A DNA stretch of 17,198 nt from positions 308,318 to 325,515 of the forward strand of contig FN647857.1 in the NCBI GenBank assembly GCA_000310025.1, given 5' to 3'. Each line of letters begins with the position of its first letter. Position 1 is the stretch's first letter. Positions 1 to 8,777 of the stretch are shown one piece after another. Position numbers and translations under genes: made by a program. The notes under the pieces were generated by a model that had not been told where the DNA came from, ran no database searches, and saw only the letters and a list, made by a program, of their open reading frames with translations. This DNA comes from Ectocarpus siliculosus (lineage: Eukaryota; Sar; Phaeophyceae; Ectocarpales; Ectocarpaceae).

Positions 1-369
1 TAGCATATTCAGGTGTTGGTTGTCTTCCCCGAGGTGTTCGACCTTGTCGAGGTCTCCAAAAGGGGGCGAGGGCATCCAACATTTTGGGGGAGGGGGTTCG
101 ACCTCCACCTGTGTAGGATCAGCATCGTGCCCTTGACTCCGCCATGGTATCATAGGACGAGAGTCTCCAGTGTTCTACGTACGTACGCATTTTCAACGAC
201 ACTGCATGAATTCGACACCACCCGATCATCCTGGGAAACCATGATTCGTCCGTTCGCCACAACCAATATCGGTGTAGATAGAGCATGCACGCACATGTTT
301 TAGTCAAGCCGTTTTCATCCCACACACCGCCGTATCTCTCAGGTACGCGACGAAATTTTGTCAAAGCGG
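1..369. other. Left flank of kinase gene, no gene recognised
   Basis: Open frames here (13-303 on +, 119-364 on -) show no domain and overlap each other. The right part has a pyrimidine-rich tract ending CAG at 342, which is either an acceptor for an internal exon or chance sequence in the 5' leader. No TATA box was recognised. Confidence 0.4.
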
Positions 370-548
370 ATGATGACGTCCGACAGTGCTACACCCCGTT
401 CGACCGGTACTCCGGCGGGCCCCCGTCTCGCCCCCGGACCTATTCCGGCAGCACCACCGACGGCAACAACGGTGTCCCGGTTTCATCACAAAAACGACGT
501 CCGTCGCCTGACGAAGGCCCTTTCGGTGGTCGCCAACATTCTTAAATC
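370..548 (+). CDS. Kinase gene exon 1 (candidate first exon)
   Basis: The exon opens with two consecutive ATGs (370 and 373) and runs as MMTSDSATPRS...VRRLTKALSVVANILKS into a GTGAGC donor at 549. It ends with two bases of a codon, which fits the single base at the start of exon 2. The first half is Pro/Thr/Ala-rich and the end is helical. The frame stays open upstream to a pyrimidine-rich stretch ending in CAG at 342, so this could instead be an internal exon starting at 343, with the true 5' end further left. Confidence 0.5.
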
Positions 549-3500
549 GTGAGCACTTCAGCCTTTCGCACTTCCCCTGCTGTCTAGGAAAAATCGATTC
601 TTCGCGACGGATTAGTTTCTCCTGTCAAATGTCGGTAGTTTGTAGAAACCAATCACTATGTCTACCGACCGTAGGCTACACCGACAAAGGGTTTTGCGGT
701 GTGGGGGTCGTAGTACGGTAAACATTTATTGAAACGACTAAGCGCCAGTAACACCGTTAACGTCGCATTGCAAGCAAGCAGCGCCGATGTTTCGCCGTGG
801 GCGCCGGAGTCCCAAGCTCCAAGAACGCTCCTGAATACCACAGACAGCGCCGCTTTCACACGGACGTATGCTTCATCGTCTACCGTCAGCAACCAGCGCA
901 GACAAGCTGCCATCCACCGCCATCAGGCGGTCAAGGACAGCCTACGATTTTCTGATCATTGTGGGTCGCTTACCCTCGGCGGCGTGCATTAGTTCCGGGC
1001 GGCTTTCTGGTTGATTCTTGCCGTACTAACTCTCCGGACGTTGGTGTTGAGCGGTGTCTTTGATGCCCGACAGCAACTACAATGTCTTCCTGAGTTGAAG
1101 TTTAACTTGCGTGCGTGAAAGTGACAACGCGGAAGTTGCACATGGGGTCGCAGTCCATGAAGAAAAAGTATTTCGTTCGCTTCCGGTGACAAACACGATC
1201 GTTGCCTGCCCGCGCGCACGTCCGCGTCCTGTTTGTTGTGTTTCTCTTTTCAGGCCTGCGAAGGTTTCCAGTCGGCTGTTCGACATCGGCAAGGCTATTG
1301 TCCTCCTCGCCCTGACCCACCGGTTCTCGCCCACCTCCATGAAGGTGCGGCAGCTGGAACAGTCGTCTGCTGCCGATCGCAGCCGCGGCGCCGTCAACAC
1401 CATTTCTACATGGGCGAGGCAAGTCAGCAACCAGCGCATGAACAAAGACCAGGCTGTGCTCGAGCTCCTCGACAACGCGGCGAGAGCCGCTCCCGCCACG
1501 AAGCAGACGCTGCTCGAACGCTTCGGCATGGGGGGATCGAACCCGGCGTCCGTGTGCAAGGAGCTTAGCATCCTGCTCACGGCGTTGGTCAAGGAGCTGC
1601 ACGGCGAGGCGGGAAGCGATTCTCCTTCTCTTTCTTCTTCATCGGCGACCAGTGGCGACAAAGGCGGCACGGCTAAGGCAGTGGCCACCTCAGCTACCGA
1701 CTCAGCCACCACTGTCGCCGCCGTCGCCACAGAAGACGTCACTCCTCACGGCGGACTGCCGGCCTCGACGGCGAGAGAAGTGGCCGGGGCAGACACAGGA
1801 GTCAAGTCTTCGCTCGAGGGGGCAAAAGCTAAACCGGCGATAGCGATCGCGGTCACGACTACGGCGGACGAAAGCAAGCACGAGTTCCCTGCTTCCCCTG
1901 CCACCGCGACCGCAGCCGAGGTCGGTGCGACTGCAGGCGACGTGATCGAGCCGGGCAAAGCATCAGCATCCTCACACAAGGAGCAGAACATCGACGGTGC
2001 CGCTGCTACGCCCGGTGTCGTAGTGCCTGCTTCTCTCGGGACTGGCACTCCTGCACCTGGCGTCAAGTCAGTTTCCGCCGCCCCCGCCGACAAGGCGGCG
2101 TCATATCCAGGCGGTCCCAGCAGCAGCAGCAGCAGGATGTGCTCTGCTCTCAAGGTGGGCAAGGGAGAGGGGGGCTGGGGAGGTGGGCGAGGTGGTGGAC
2201 ACCTCGTGAAGGAAGGCCACGTGGTGGAAACTAGGGATGGTCGCAGCTCTACGGTTTGTCAGGGCAGCAACCGCCAGAAACCGGTCGTTGCCAATGCCGG
2301 TCGACCAAATGCGCAGGCAAGCGCCAACGCCGTGGCAAGAGTACGATCGCGGGGCTTAGCCTTCATCGCTCGCCCGGGCGGGGCGCCGCTCAGGAGTAGT
2401 GCTAGCGAACGAGGAGTTCCACGTGACGGTCAGATGAAGGCGGCGGCAGCAAATCGGGCACGACGGGGTGTGCGTGGAGGAGACACTTGCAAGCGAGCCT
2501 GCGAGCTCTCGCGGCCTGGTCATAATGGCGTTGTCGCGGCGGCAGCAGCGGCGGCGGCGGCAATGGAACCTGCAGCAGCTGCAGCGGGTACCATTGCCCT
2601 GGCGAAGGTGATTCAACCTGATCGGTGTTGTTTACTCCTCCGGGGTTTTACCGCTGTTGATACTGCCATTATTGTTGCTGTATTATTGTTGTTATTCAGG
2701 TGAGCTAGCTCCAAAAAAATACACTAGCGTTGTCTTTTTTGTGTGAACAACCAGGTGATAATTCCGACGCCTCTTTCCCGTTGTGGTCTCTTGCGTTGCC
2801 TTTTAGCGCGATGACGAGAATGCTGGAGGAAGTCACCACCACCGCATACGCCCGGCGGTAAAGCAGCTGCCCCGCCCCGCTGACTGTCCGCTTCGCAAAC
2901 GATCGCAGCAAGACTTTCCTCGCACTAACAAATCTGCCGAGCTAAGGCGGACCAAGGGTCTCCTCAGCAGGGCCCTGAACGACCGGGAGAAGCTAGCCGC
3001 GGCCCTTGTTCAGCAACGGAAGCTGCACGAGGAAGACGTCGAGAGGCACGAGGACGCGTTGCAAAAGGTGATCTCTTTGTGTGTAGCGGAGAGAGAGAGA
3101 GAGAGGTCCAGGGTAGGGTAGTTGGACGGCGGTTCTTGCTTTCGAAGACGATCAAGTGTCGCGTACCTCGCTTCTGCGTGGTGTGATTAGTCCGCTCCAA
3201 CACGTTCTTAGAGGCCGGGTTGAGAGTCCGGAGTTCCAATATCAGCGAGGGGTATCCGTCCGTATTTCGTGGTCAGCAAAACAAACCACTTGTTGTCTGT
3301 GAGCACACTCGCGGGAGGGAACAGCTGACCATTTTCTCGGGCTCAAGGAGGCCTGCGTCAGAGAGGAATTCTTGCCTTCGTGACCCCGGGGTCGGAGCTT
3401 CATTTTGATATGCAAGACCGTACGGTTGGGAAGAACGGTCCATTGCCGTTCACGTATGCACATGGGATACCGAGAAAACAAGAAAGTGTACGTATCCTAC

Positions 3501-6500
3501 GTTCCCTCCCAATGCGTTAGTTGTAGAGCTCGCTTGCACTGAAGGCGTTCGTTAACTCAATGCCTTTGGGCTTTAGTTGGGATTCGCACCACTGCGACCG
3601 TCGCGTTGCGGTTGGTTCATGGGGCTCATGGAGTCAGTTCGAAAGGCAACAGCAGGTAGAGGTAATGTTTCTGCTGGCCCATGCCGTGTGGTACCCCCTG
3701 AAGCTTTGTGAAATGTGCAAGTTCCGCCGATACCGCTTCGCGAAACTCACCTACACAAATACACGTGTTTCGCCCGCGAACAGGCGCACCAACAGAACCT
3801 TGAGTTGGGCGGACAGCGAAGCCGCCTGGAAGTTCTACTGTTGCAGGCTTACGGTGATATCGCCGAGCTTAAAGGGCAGAAATCCGGGACGGAGTCCGAC
3901 AAGGACGAGTCGTCCAAGCCCACGTGCGTTACTTCGGGCTGTCCCCGTTCCGAGGAGGTCGGAAACAAAAGCGGCGGCGGCGGCGGCGGCGATAACGGCC
4001 ACCACCAAGAGCCCTCCAAACGCATCTCGCCAGGCCCTCCCTCTCCTGTCTCACCTGGCTCCTGCAGCGGCGGGGACGATAAGCGCGGCAACGACGACGA
4101 CGACGACTCTGACGGCCACGACCGCGACGAGAAGCTCAGCCCCGCACTCGCGTCCGGTTCGTGCTCTGGCTCGAACACGTCTGAGGGGAGCGAGGAGGGG
4201 AGCACCGACGACGACGATGGTGACGACGATGACGACGACGAAGGCAATGACGATGACGACGACAACGGGGGGGAGAAGCTTTCGATAGGAGTCTCTTCAG
4301 GCTGCCCCTCACTCGTATCTGATAGTTCCTACGATGGCTCTTTCACGTATGACGGGAACGACGCCGGCGACAACCCTGGCGATGGCTTTGATGGGCCCAG
4401 CGCCCCCTTCTCCCTCCCACCGCCGCCGCCGCCGCCGCCGTCGCAGCAGAAGCAGCAGGGAGGTGCGATCGGCCTCGAGAGTAAAGGCGTTAGCCGCGCC
4501 CCCTCCTGGAGGGCCGAAGACTGCCTGGCGTCTGCTCGCCGAGAGGTTCTCGACAGGTTCAACGGGGCCGGGTTCCTGGCGTCGCTACTCCCACTGAGCG
4601 GTAGCGACGGAGGAAGCGGAGGTGCAGGAGGCGACGGCGGCCGCGACGGCGGTGGGATGGTAGCCACCGAGAAGGGAAGGGTGTTGGGCGACGGAGGAGG
4701 CGGAAACGTGTTCGACCTGAAGATCGTCGACGAACAGCTTCAGGGCCACTTCGCCCGGACCGGCTTGGGACAGGGACTGGTGCTGAAGACTCTCAACAAG
4801 GTGACGCCTCCTAGCAGACGTGCGTTGAGGCATTGAACTTTCTTGGGATGAATGATCGCGTTGGGCTTGGTCGTTAGATGCTTTCGTGGGCGGAGAGACA
4901 ACCTCATGTACTTGGCACTGCATGCGGCGCTCAGACACGCAACGAAAGTCTCACAAGCCGTCACTGCTCCCACCCCCCCCCGCTTCTGCGCTTACCTCCG
5001 CCCCTCTTTCGTCCCGGTGCTGCCTCGAACGCCTCGCCCCAACTAAACGTTCTATGCCACGGCAGCCAGCGAAAGGCCACAAGGACACCGGAATGAGGGA
5101 GATCAGAGTTCTGGCGAGGTGAGCCTAGCATGTTGGCCCAACCCTTGAAAAACACGACCCGCGAACCAAACCCCTGTTTGCGCAGATTCCGGATGCGTAC
5201 GTTATCACAAAGCATGCGTACGGGTTCGGCTAGAGGGGCGATCCTGTAATTCGCTACGTGACACTGCGAATCGGCACCCTCGGGCGGCTGGTACGTGGAA
5301 GGTCTGACCCATACGCCGCTGTTTCCGTTATTGAATCTAACTACTCGAGCAGCAGGTTCTGCGAGGCTAACGCTTGCTGGAAGACTCCGTAGAGACTCGC
5401 AGAACTCTCAATTGCGTGGTATGTCCAACCTACAATCTCAGTCTCCCAACCACCATCTGGACCCTCCCCCTGCTCGACGACCCCCGGTTTTCAACCCCCT
5501 ACAGCTTCATGCCTGCCTGCCACACGAACATCGTCAACGTGTTCGCAACAAACGTAGAGACGCGGAGCATCGTGATGGAGAAGATGGGCATAGACCTGGA
5601 GAGACTCCTCAGCTGCACAATCCGAGAGCTCCGCCGGGTGTCTCACGATGAGATGGTCGGGTAAGTGGGCAACGCGCTTATTTATGCCTTCGAACACTTG
5701 ACATGTAGTTGACAAGGCTCTAAGGGAGAATAGTAGGGAGTCAACAATCTCGACTGTTTTGAAAAAAATCGGTGGCGGTTGTCCACTGTGCCTGTTGAAA
5801 TCGGTATGTTGGTACAGCACAAGAAGTACTCTTCTTTCTCTCTTCTTCTCTCCCCATCTGGATATCTGCCCTGAACAGACAGCGAAAAATGATCAAGCCG
5901 CATCAGCCTCAAAAGGGTATGCGAACGCCATTCCCATGTTCCCGTCTCCACCCCCCGTCCTTCTTCCCACTTTCCCAACAACTGCCGCACGAATGAACCA
6001 CGGCATAACTTAACACGTCCTCTCAAAACTCTGCCACCCCCGCCTTCCCTATCCCCGCCCCCGTGCTGCCCGTACTCCTTGTGGTGTTCTCCCTCCCCAA
6101 CACCACACCAACGCAATCTCCAACCTCTGGTGGACCAATGCTCCCCTCCACATCGCCGTAAAGACTCTGCTGTGGTGTGGCCCGAGGGTTGGCGTACATG
6201 CACGAGATGGGCTTTGCGCACGGCGACGTCAAGCCTGCCAACATGCTCGTGTCCCAAGACCTCAGCCAGTGCAAGATATCCGACTTCGGGGCTGCGGGAA
6301 GTGAGCATGATATTGTCGCACTGTTCTGGTAAAGAGAGTAGAGAGAGAGAGAAGTGGGACATGCATACGACAAAACACCGGACAAAACGTGTATGGAAAG
6401 TTTGGGAGCGACTGTTGTGTCGTCCATCGTCGTCCACCCGACGGCGAAAATAAATCACAACAGACAGTCTTTGTGGGATAGCAGGTAGTCTGATCAACCC

Positions 6501-8777
6501 AGGCAAGGAAGGACGTCGACGGTAACAATCTACCGACCAATCGTCCGAGGCGTGTGTAGGTGAAGTCTAGCTCTGACTGCTATCGTACGTGAGAGCATCC
6601 TGACCTCACCCTGTGTCAGCGCCGATGCCCCCAAAACCATATGACCGTCAGTTATACTAACCCCATGTTCGACTTTGCGCGAACAGGGCTTGGGGTTGAC
6701 AACGTCGGAGACGTGACGCTGCCGTTCACGCCTCCCGAGGCCGTGAGCATCTTTTGGGGGAAGAAAATTCCCCTGGCAGCATCGATGGACGTATGGTCCA
6801 TGGGCATGGTTGTGCTGCGGGCAACCTCACGCTTGAGTTTTCTGCCAACCCACCACGAAGTGAGCGGGAGGCCGTTGCGGTAGTTGCTCCTGTAGGTCCG
6901 ATTGCGTCAGTTATCCCCACAAGTATTCGTGAGGGCGAGTTTGGTGAGCTACGAAGTTGAACGCGTGATGCACTACTTCTCGGAATCCCTTGTGCCTGCG
7001 ATTCTGGGCATATACATCTATCGGGCAGAATGGCATCTACAGAAGAACCGAGGCACGCTCATGTATTGTGGTGTGCACGCCATTTCTTTCATCGGTTCTG
7101 ACCACGAACCGATCGTACCATAAGCAGGCGTCGTTTCATCTCTCTCTCCTGCAGCACCCAAGGCTCACGATTCACGCACCCTTCCCTTTGCCGCAAATGC
7201 ACACGCACGCAGACGCTGAACCAGCACTTCGACCGCCTCTTCCTCAAGGATTGCCAGCCTTGGAAAAGCCAGGCCGTAGAAGCCTTCCTGGTTGCGCACC
7301 GAAACCTTTACATCACCCATGAGCAGAGGAACAAGCACAGGCAGGAAATGGCATCGGCGGCGCTCATTTTTATGAGGGTGAGTCCGCACCACCGTCTGGT
7401 GACGTATTCGCCGCCCCACCAAGCCCGTTAGCGTGGATTGCTGAGTTTTCCTGGGAGTAGATAGTGTGGCTCTCAGAAGCTTTCGTCTGGACAATGAATA
7501 CGTTTCAGGATTGTGGAACAGATACAGGCCTCACGATGCTTATTTTGCAAGTTGATTGGATGGGATTCGGTATCAACACCGGTCAGTTTGAAGGAAGGGT
7601 CTCGATGCTGAAACAGGGAGCGCAACTCCGGCATTCTCAGGCACCGGGAGGCAAGGGTACTTCCGCTACTTCGTGTACGGCTGGACAGTCCGACTATTAG
7701 GAGTTGAAGAAACGAAGAAGTCTGTGACGGAGTTTGGTAATATCTCGCCAGTACCTGGCTGCACGAACGAAGAAAAAAGTGTTCATAACACATTTTGCTC
7801 CCAAGTTGCATAGAACCTTTAATGCTCCCGCAGTTCTCTGACGTATACAAACGAACCTGGAATGACGCGATCAAGAACAATCCTTTTGCCCCCCCACGTT
7901 GCGCATCGGTGAAACATTTCCGTTTTTTTGCCCCGCGTTGTTGTGCTTGATTGATCCCCCAGGAAGTGTACTTGGGCATGCTTGCCAAGACGGCAAAGCT
8001 AGACGACTTCATTCTGTCCCCGCGAGTGTGGCCAGACCAAGAGGCTTTCCAGCACCTGCCCCAAGTAGGTTGCATGTGTTTGTCTTCATCAAACCTTGAC
8101 TGTTCGATTCCACGGGTATGACGACGCAAAGACATTCAACGCGTTGGGACAAGATCATCTCCATTGAGAAGTCCATGCCAAGAGATGATCACGATGCCCC
8201 CCCGCACGACCCTGGAAGATCCCAGAAGCGGGTCGGTCTGCGGTAGAACGCAGAGATCACAGAACCAGAAAACAACATCACCCTCGCGGCACACTAATTA
8301 GACACCCACAACCAACAACACACGACGCAGGTGCGAAAGGTGTTGGGCGCGATGCTGGCTGCTGACCCTCGGGAGCGCATCAACATGAGAACTGTGGGGC
8401 TCTGCCTCGAGCACCACCGGCTGTGGGCTCGGACAACAACTGCGCTTCAAGCCGCAGCTTCAGCCGACGCGCCAGAAATGGCCGCGGCTTCGACGGCCGC
8501 GGCAACATCGCCGTCTCCCGGTAACGCGGGCGGCAAGACGACCCTCGACGTGAGGACTCTGCCCGCTTGCATCCACCGCCTGCTCTCCGTCGTCGATGAT
8601 GCTGCTGACCACGGCATAGTTTTCACGGCGGACGGGCAGGTCGAGCCCGGTGGCGGCGGCCGAGCGCCATCCTGGCTGGAGGTAGAGAATGCTAAGGAAA
8701 ACGGTGCGTGGTGGAAGAACGTACCCATCCCCGAGGCGTTGGTGCGTCAGGGACCACAGCCGCGGTTCGAGGTGTAG
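370..8777 (+). CDS. Spliced protein kinase gene (non-RD, HGD catalytic loop), 11-exon model
   Basis: This is a multi-exon gene for a Ser/Thr- or TKL-like protein kinase of about 1347 residues. The model joins 370-548, 1254-2607, 2807-3067, 3784-4800, 5066-5118, 5505-5660, 6164-6300, 6687-6859, 7213-7377, 7963-8064 and 8331-8777. It totals 4044 nt and every junction keeps phase. In order, the protein has a helix-rich N-terminus (about 60-170), an Ala/Ser/Thr/Gly-rich linker to about 511, a charged coiled-coil stretch (about 555-630), an acidic/Gly/Pro linker and a kinase domain (about 907-1240). Visible kinase residues are Lys933 (LVLKTLNK), Glu949 (MREIRVLA), HGD 1026-1028, Lys1030, Asn1033, DFG 1047-1049, PPE 1068-1070 and DVWSMG. 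The Arg of HRD is Gly and only one loop glycine is obvious. ATP binding and phosphotransfer follow from the family. Substrate and pathway are unknown. The kinase domain is well supported, while the N-terminal exons and the exon 8/9 junction are less so. Confidence 0.8.
549..1253 (+). other. Kinase gene intron 1
   Basis: This is a 705-nt stretch between the GTGAGC donor and the TTTCTCTTTTCAG acceptor. It also holds a perfect branch-point-like TACTAAC near 1024 followed by CAG at about 1072. However, reading on from there in the needed phase meets a stop within a few codons, so no extra exon was added. I see no other gene in it. Confidence 0.45.
1254..2607 (+). CDS. Kinase gene exon 2: helical N-terminal region and low-complexity linker
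   Basis: The acceptor TTTCTCTTTTCAG ends at 1253, and the exon continues codon 60 with one base. The first 110 residues are a compositionally normal, probably all-helical segment (for example KAIVLLALTHRFSP, DQAVLELLDNAARAAP, KELSILLTALVKELHG) that I do not recognise. The rest is rich in Ala, Ser, Thr, Val and Gly, with a Gly-rich patch (about 2160-2210) and poly-Ala near 2535-2580. The donor is AAG|GTGATT at 2608, phase 0. A second possible intron inside the exon (AAG|GTGGGC at about 2154) cannot be excluded, because the Gly-rich patch after it looks poorly conserved. Confidence 0.65.
2807..3067 (+). CDS. Kinase gene exon 3: charged coiled-coil segment
   Basis: The acceptor is CCTTTTAG at 2806 and the donor AAG|GTGATC at 3068. 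The exon is 87 codons with phase 0 on both sides. Its last third (AELRRTKGLLSRALNDREKL through HEEDVERHEDALQK) has heptad-like Leu/Ala spacing and high charge, which suggests a coiled coil continuing into exon 4. No plus-frame ORF longer than 60 codons marks this exon. It was found from splice signals and phase. Confidence 0.65.
3068..3783 (+). other. Kinase gene intron 3
   Basis: This is a 716-nt intron with a short GA run near 3090-3105. The open frame from 3560 and the ATG at 3715 read through its 3' part into exon 4, but the TTTCGCCCGCGAACAG acceptor at 3783 gives a phase-0 join with exon 3, and the coiled-coil pattern starts exactly there. Nothing else was recognised. Confidence 0.6.
3784..4800 (+). 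CDS. Kinase gene exon 4: coiled coil, acidic/Gly/Pro linker and start of kinase N-lobe
   Basis: The exon starts AHQQNLELGGQRSRLEVLLLQ (phase 0), continuing the coiled coil of exon 3. It then passes through a poly-Gly run (about 3972-3990), Asp clusters (about 4093-4107 and 4207-4263) and poly-Pro (about 4420-4440). From about 4708 the kinase N-lobe begins (VFDLKIVDEQLQGHFARTG), ending in LVLKTLNK, where the first Lys is the probable beta3 ATP-anchoring residue. The donor is AAG|GTGACG at 4801, phase 0. The glycine-rich loop is degenerate (LQGHFAR). Confidence 0.8.
5066..5118 (+). CDS. Kinase gene exon 5: alphaC helix
   Basis: This is a 53-nt micro-exon. The branch-point-like AACTAAAC (5041-5048) lies about 20 nt before the CAG acceptor ending at 5065, and the donor is GAG|GTGAGC at 5119. 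It encodes PAKGHKDTGMREIRVLA plus two bases. MREIRVLA is a typical kinase alphaC helix, and its Glu would pair with the beta3 Lys of exon 4. The codon completed by exon 6 is AGC (Ser). Confidence 0.8.
5119..5504 (+). other. Kinase gene intron 5
   Basis: This is a 386-nt intron, pyrimidine-rich before the CCCCTACAG acceptor. The open frame that begins at 5374 extends leftwards across this acceptor, but that extra sequence does not fit a kinase alphaC-beta4 region, whereas the join at 5505 does. Confidence 0.7.
5505..5660 (+). CDS. Kinase gene exon 6: beta4-beta5, hinge and alphaD
   Basis: The exon encodes FMPACHTNIVNVFATNVE, then SIVMEKMGIDLERLL and IRELRRVSHDEMV. HTNIVNV is the classic alphaC-beta4 (HxNIV) segment, and IVMEKM plus DLERLL are beta5, hinge and alphaD. 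The acceptor CCCCTACAG ends at 5504. The donor is the strong GG|GTAAGT at 5661, with two bases carried to exon 7 (GGA, Gly). Confidence 0.85.
5661..6163 (+). other. Kinase gene intron 6
   Basis: This is a 503-nt intron between a strong GTAAGT donor and a weaker GCCGTAAAG acceptor. Long C/T-rich stretches occur near 5820-5850 and 5940-6060. No other gene was recognised. Confidence 0.7.
6164..6300 (+). CDS. Kinase gene exon 7: catalytic loop and DFG
   Basis: The exon encodes LCCGVARGLAYMHEMGFA, then HGDVKPANMLV, then CKISDFGAAG. The catalytic Asp, Lys and Asn are all present, and DFG is intact. The Arg before the catalytic Asp is replaced by Gly (HGD), which makes this a non-RD kinase. The donor is GTGAGC at 6301. 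One base (A) is carried to exon 8, giving AGG (Arg). The acceptor at 6163 is chosen because it is the one that keeps phase. Confidence 0.9.
6301..6686 (+). other. Kinase gene intron 7
   Basis: This is a 386-nt intron. Near its 3' end is a TACTAAC-type branch point (about 6655-6661), followed by a pyrimidine-containing stretch and the GCGAACAG acceptor. A short AG-rich run lies at about 6336-6351. No gene was seen in it. Confidence 0.8.
6687..6859 (+). CDS. Kinase gene exon 8: activation segment, PPE and alphaF
   Basis: Two bases complete Arg, then the exon reads LGVDNVGDVTLPFTPPEAVS and on to AASMDVWSMGMVVL. TPPEA matches the APE position, and the Asp of DVWSMG is the conserved alphaF Asp. 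The 3' end is uncertain. The best donor is GAA|GTGAGC at 6860, which leaves about 15 residues after MVVL that do not look like a usual alphaF-alphaG. An earlier donor at GTTGTG (about 6810) would remove them. Confidence 0.75.
6860..7212 (+). other. Kinase gene intron 8 (borders uncertain)
   Basis: This is a 353-nt stretch. It contains a textbook pyrimidine tract and acceptor (TCTCTCTCCTGCAG, ending 7154) and a second acceptor (GCACGCAG, ending 7212). Only the second gives phase 0 with the GTGAGC donor at 6860. A small missed exon between 6860 and 7154 is possible, though I cannot point to one. Confidence 0.5.
7213..7377 (+). CDS. Kinase gene exon 9: C-lobe alphaG region
   Basis: The exon encodes TLNQHFDRLFLKDCQPWKSQ, then AVEAFLVAHRNLYITHEQRN, and ends ALIFMR before the strong GTGAGT donor at 7378 (phase 0). 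The frame is also open back to 7156, so the exon may start at 7155 after the stronger acceptor if exon 8 ends in another phase. The content does not match a canonical alphaG, so this is a divergent C-lobe insert. Confidence 0.65.
7378..7962 (+). other. Kinase gene intron 9
   Basis: This is a 585-nt intron between a GTGAGT donor and the GATCCCCCAG acceptor, with T-rich sequence before the acceptor. The long minus-strand open frame crossing it (7473-8135) overlaps coding exon 10 and shows no recognisable domain. Confidence 0.65.
7963..8064 (+). CDS. Kinase gene exon 10: C-lobe
   Basis: This 34-codon exon has phase 0 on both sides. It encodes EVYLGMLAKTAKLDDFILSP, then RVWPDQEAFQHLPQ. The acceptor is GATCCCCCAG (7962) and the donor CAA|GTAGGT (8065). 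WPDQEAFQHLP resembles the loop before the final kinase helices (subdomain X-XI). Confidence 0.75.
8331..8777 (+). CDS. Kinase gene exon 11: subdomain XI and C-terminal tail
   Basis: The acceptor ACACGACGCAG ends at 8330. The exon begins VRKVLGAMLAADPRERINMR, where DPRERI carries the invariant subdomain XI Arg, and leaves the kinase domain after about 30 residues. The tail is Ala-rich (about 8450-8530), then reads TLDVRTLPACIHRLLSVVDD, a Gly-rich turn and WLEVENAKENGAWWKNVP, and it stops with TAG at 8775-8777. The tail is not recognised. Its conserved-looking end with paired Trp may be a small interaction motif. Confidence 0.85.
   Translation: MRKVLGAMLAADPRERINMRTVGLCLEHHRLWARTTTALQAAASADAPEMAAASTAAATSPSPGNAGGKTTLDVRTLPACIHRLLSVVDDAADHGIVFTADGQVEPGGGGRAPSWLEVENAKENGAWWKNVPIPEALVRQGPQPRFEV

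Noticed and set aside
1073-1253. Extra exon after the TACTAAC branch point at about 1024
   Set aside because: In the phase required by exon 1 the reading stops after eight codons, and no suitable donor precedes the stop.
1077-1742. Minus-strand 221-codon frame opposite kinase exon 2
   Set aside because: It is a shadow of the plus-strand coding exon, with no domain.
1746-2162. Minus-strand frame with a hydrophobic, signal-peptide-like start
   Set aside because: It lies antisense to the Ala/Ser/Thr linker of exon 2, and the Leu run is the complement of the AGC repeat.
3560-4288. 242-codon plus-strand frame
   Set aside because: It reads exon 4 in the wrong frame (poly-Ala/Thr from GGC/GAC triplets) and crosses the acceptor at 3783.
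5682-6506. Minus-strand 274-codon frame
   Set aside because: It runs antisense to kinase exon 7, which carries HGDVKPAN and DFG, and has no recognisable domain of its own.
7473-8135. Minus-strand 220-codon frame
   Set aside because: It overlaps kinase exon 10 and its splice sites. I saw no motif, and its length is plausible by chance.
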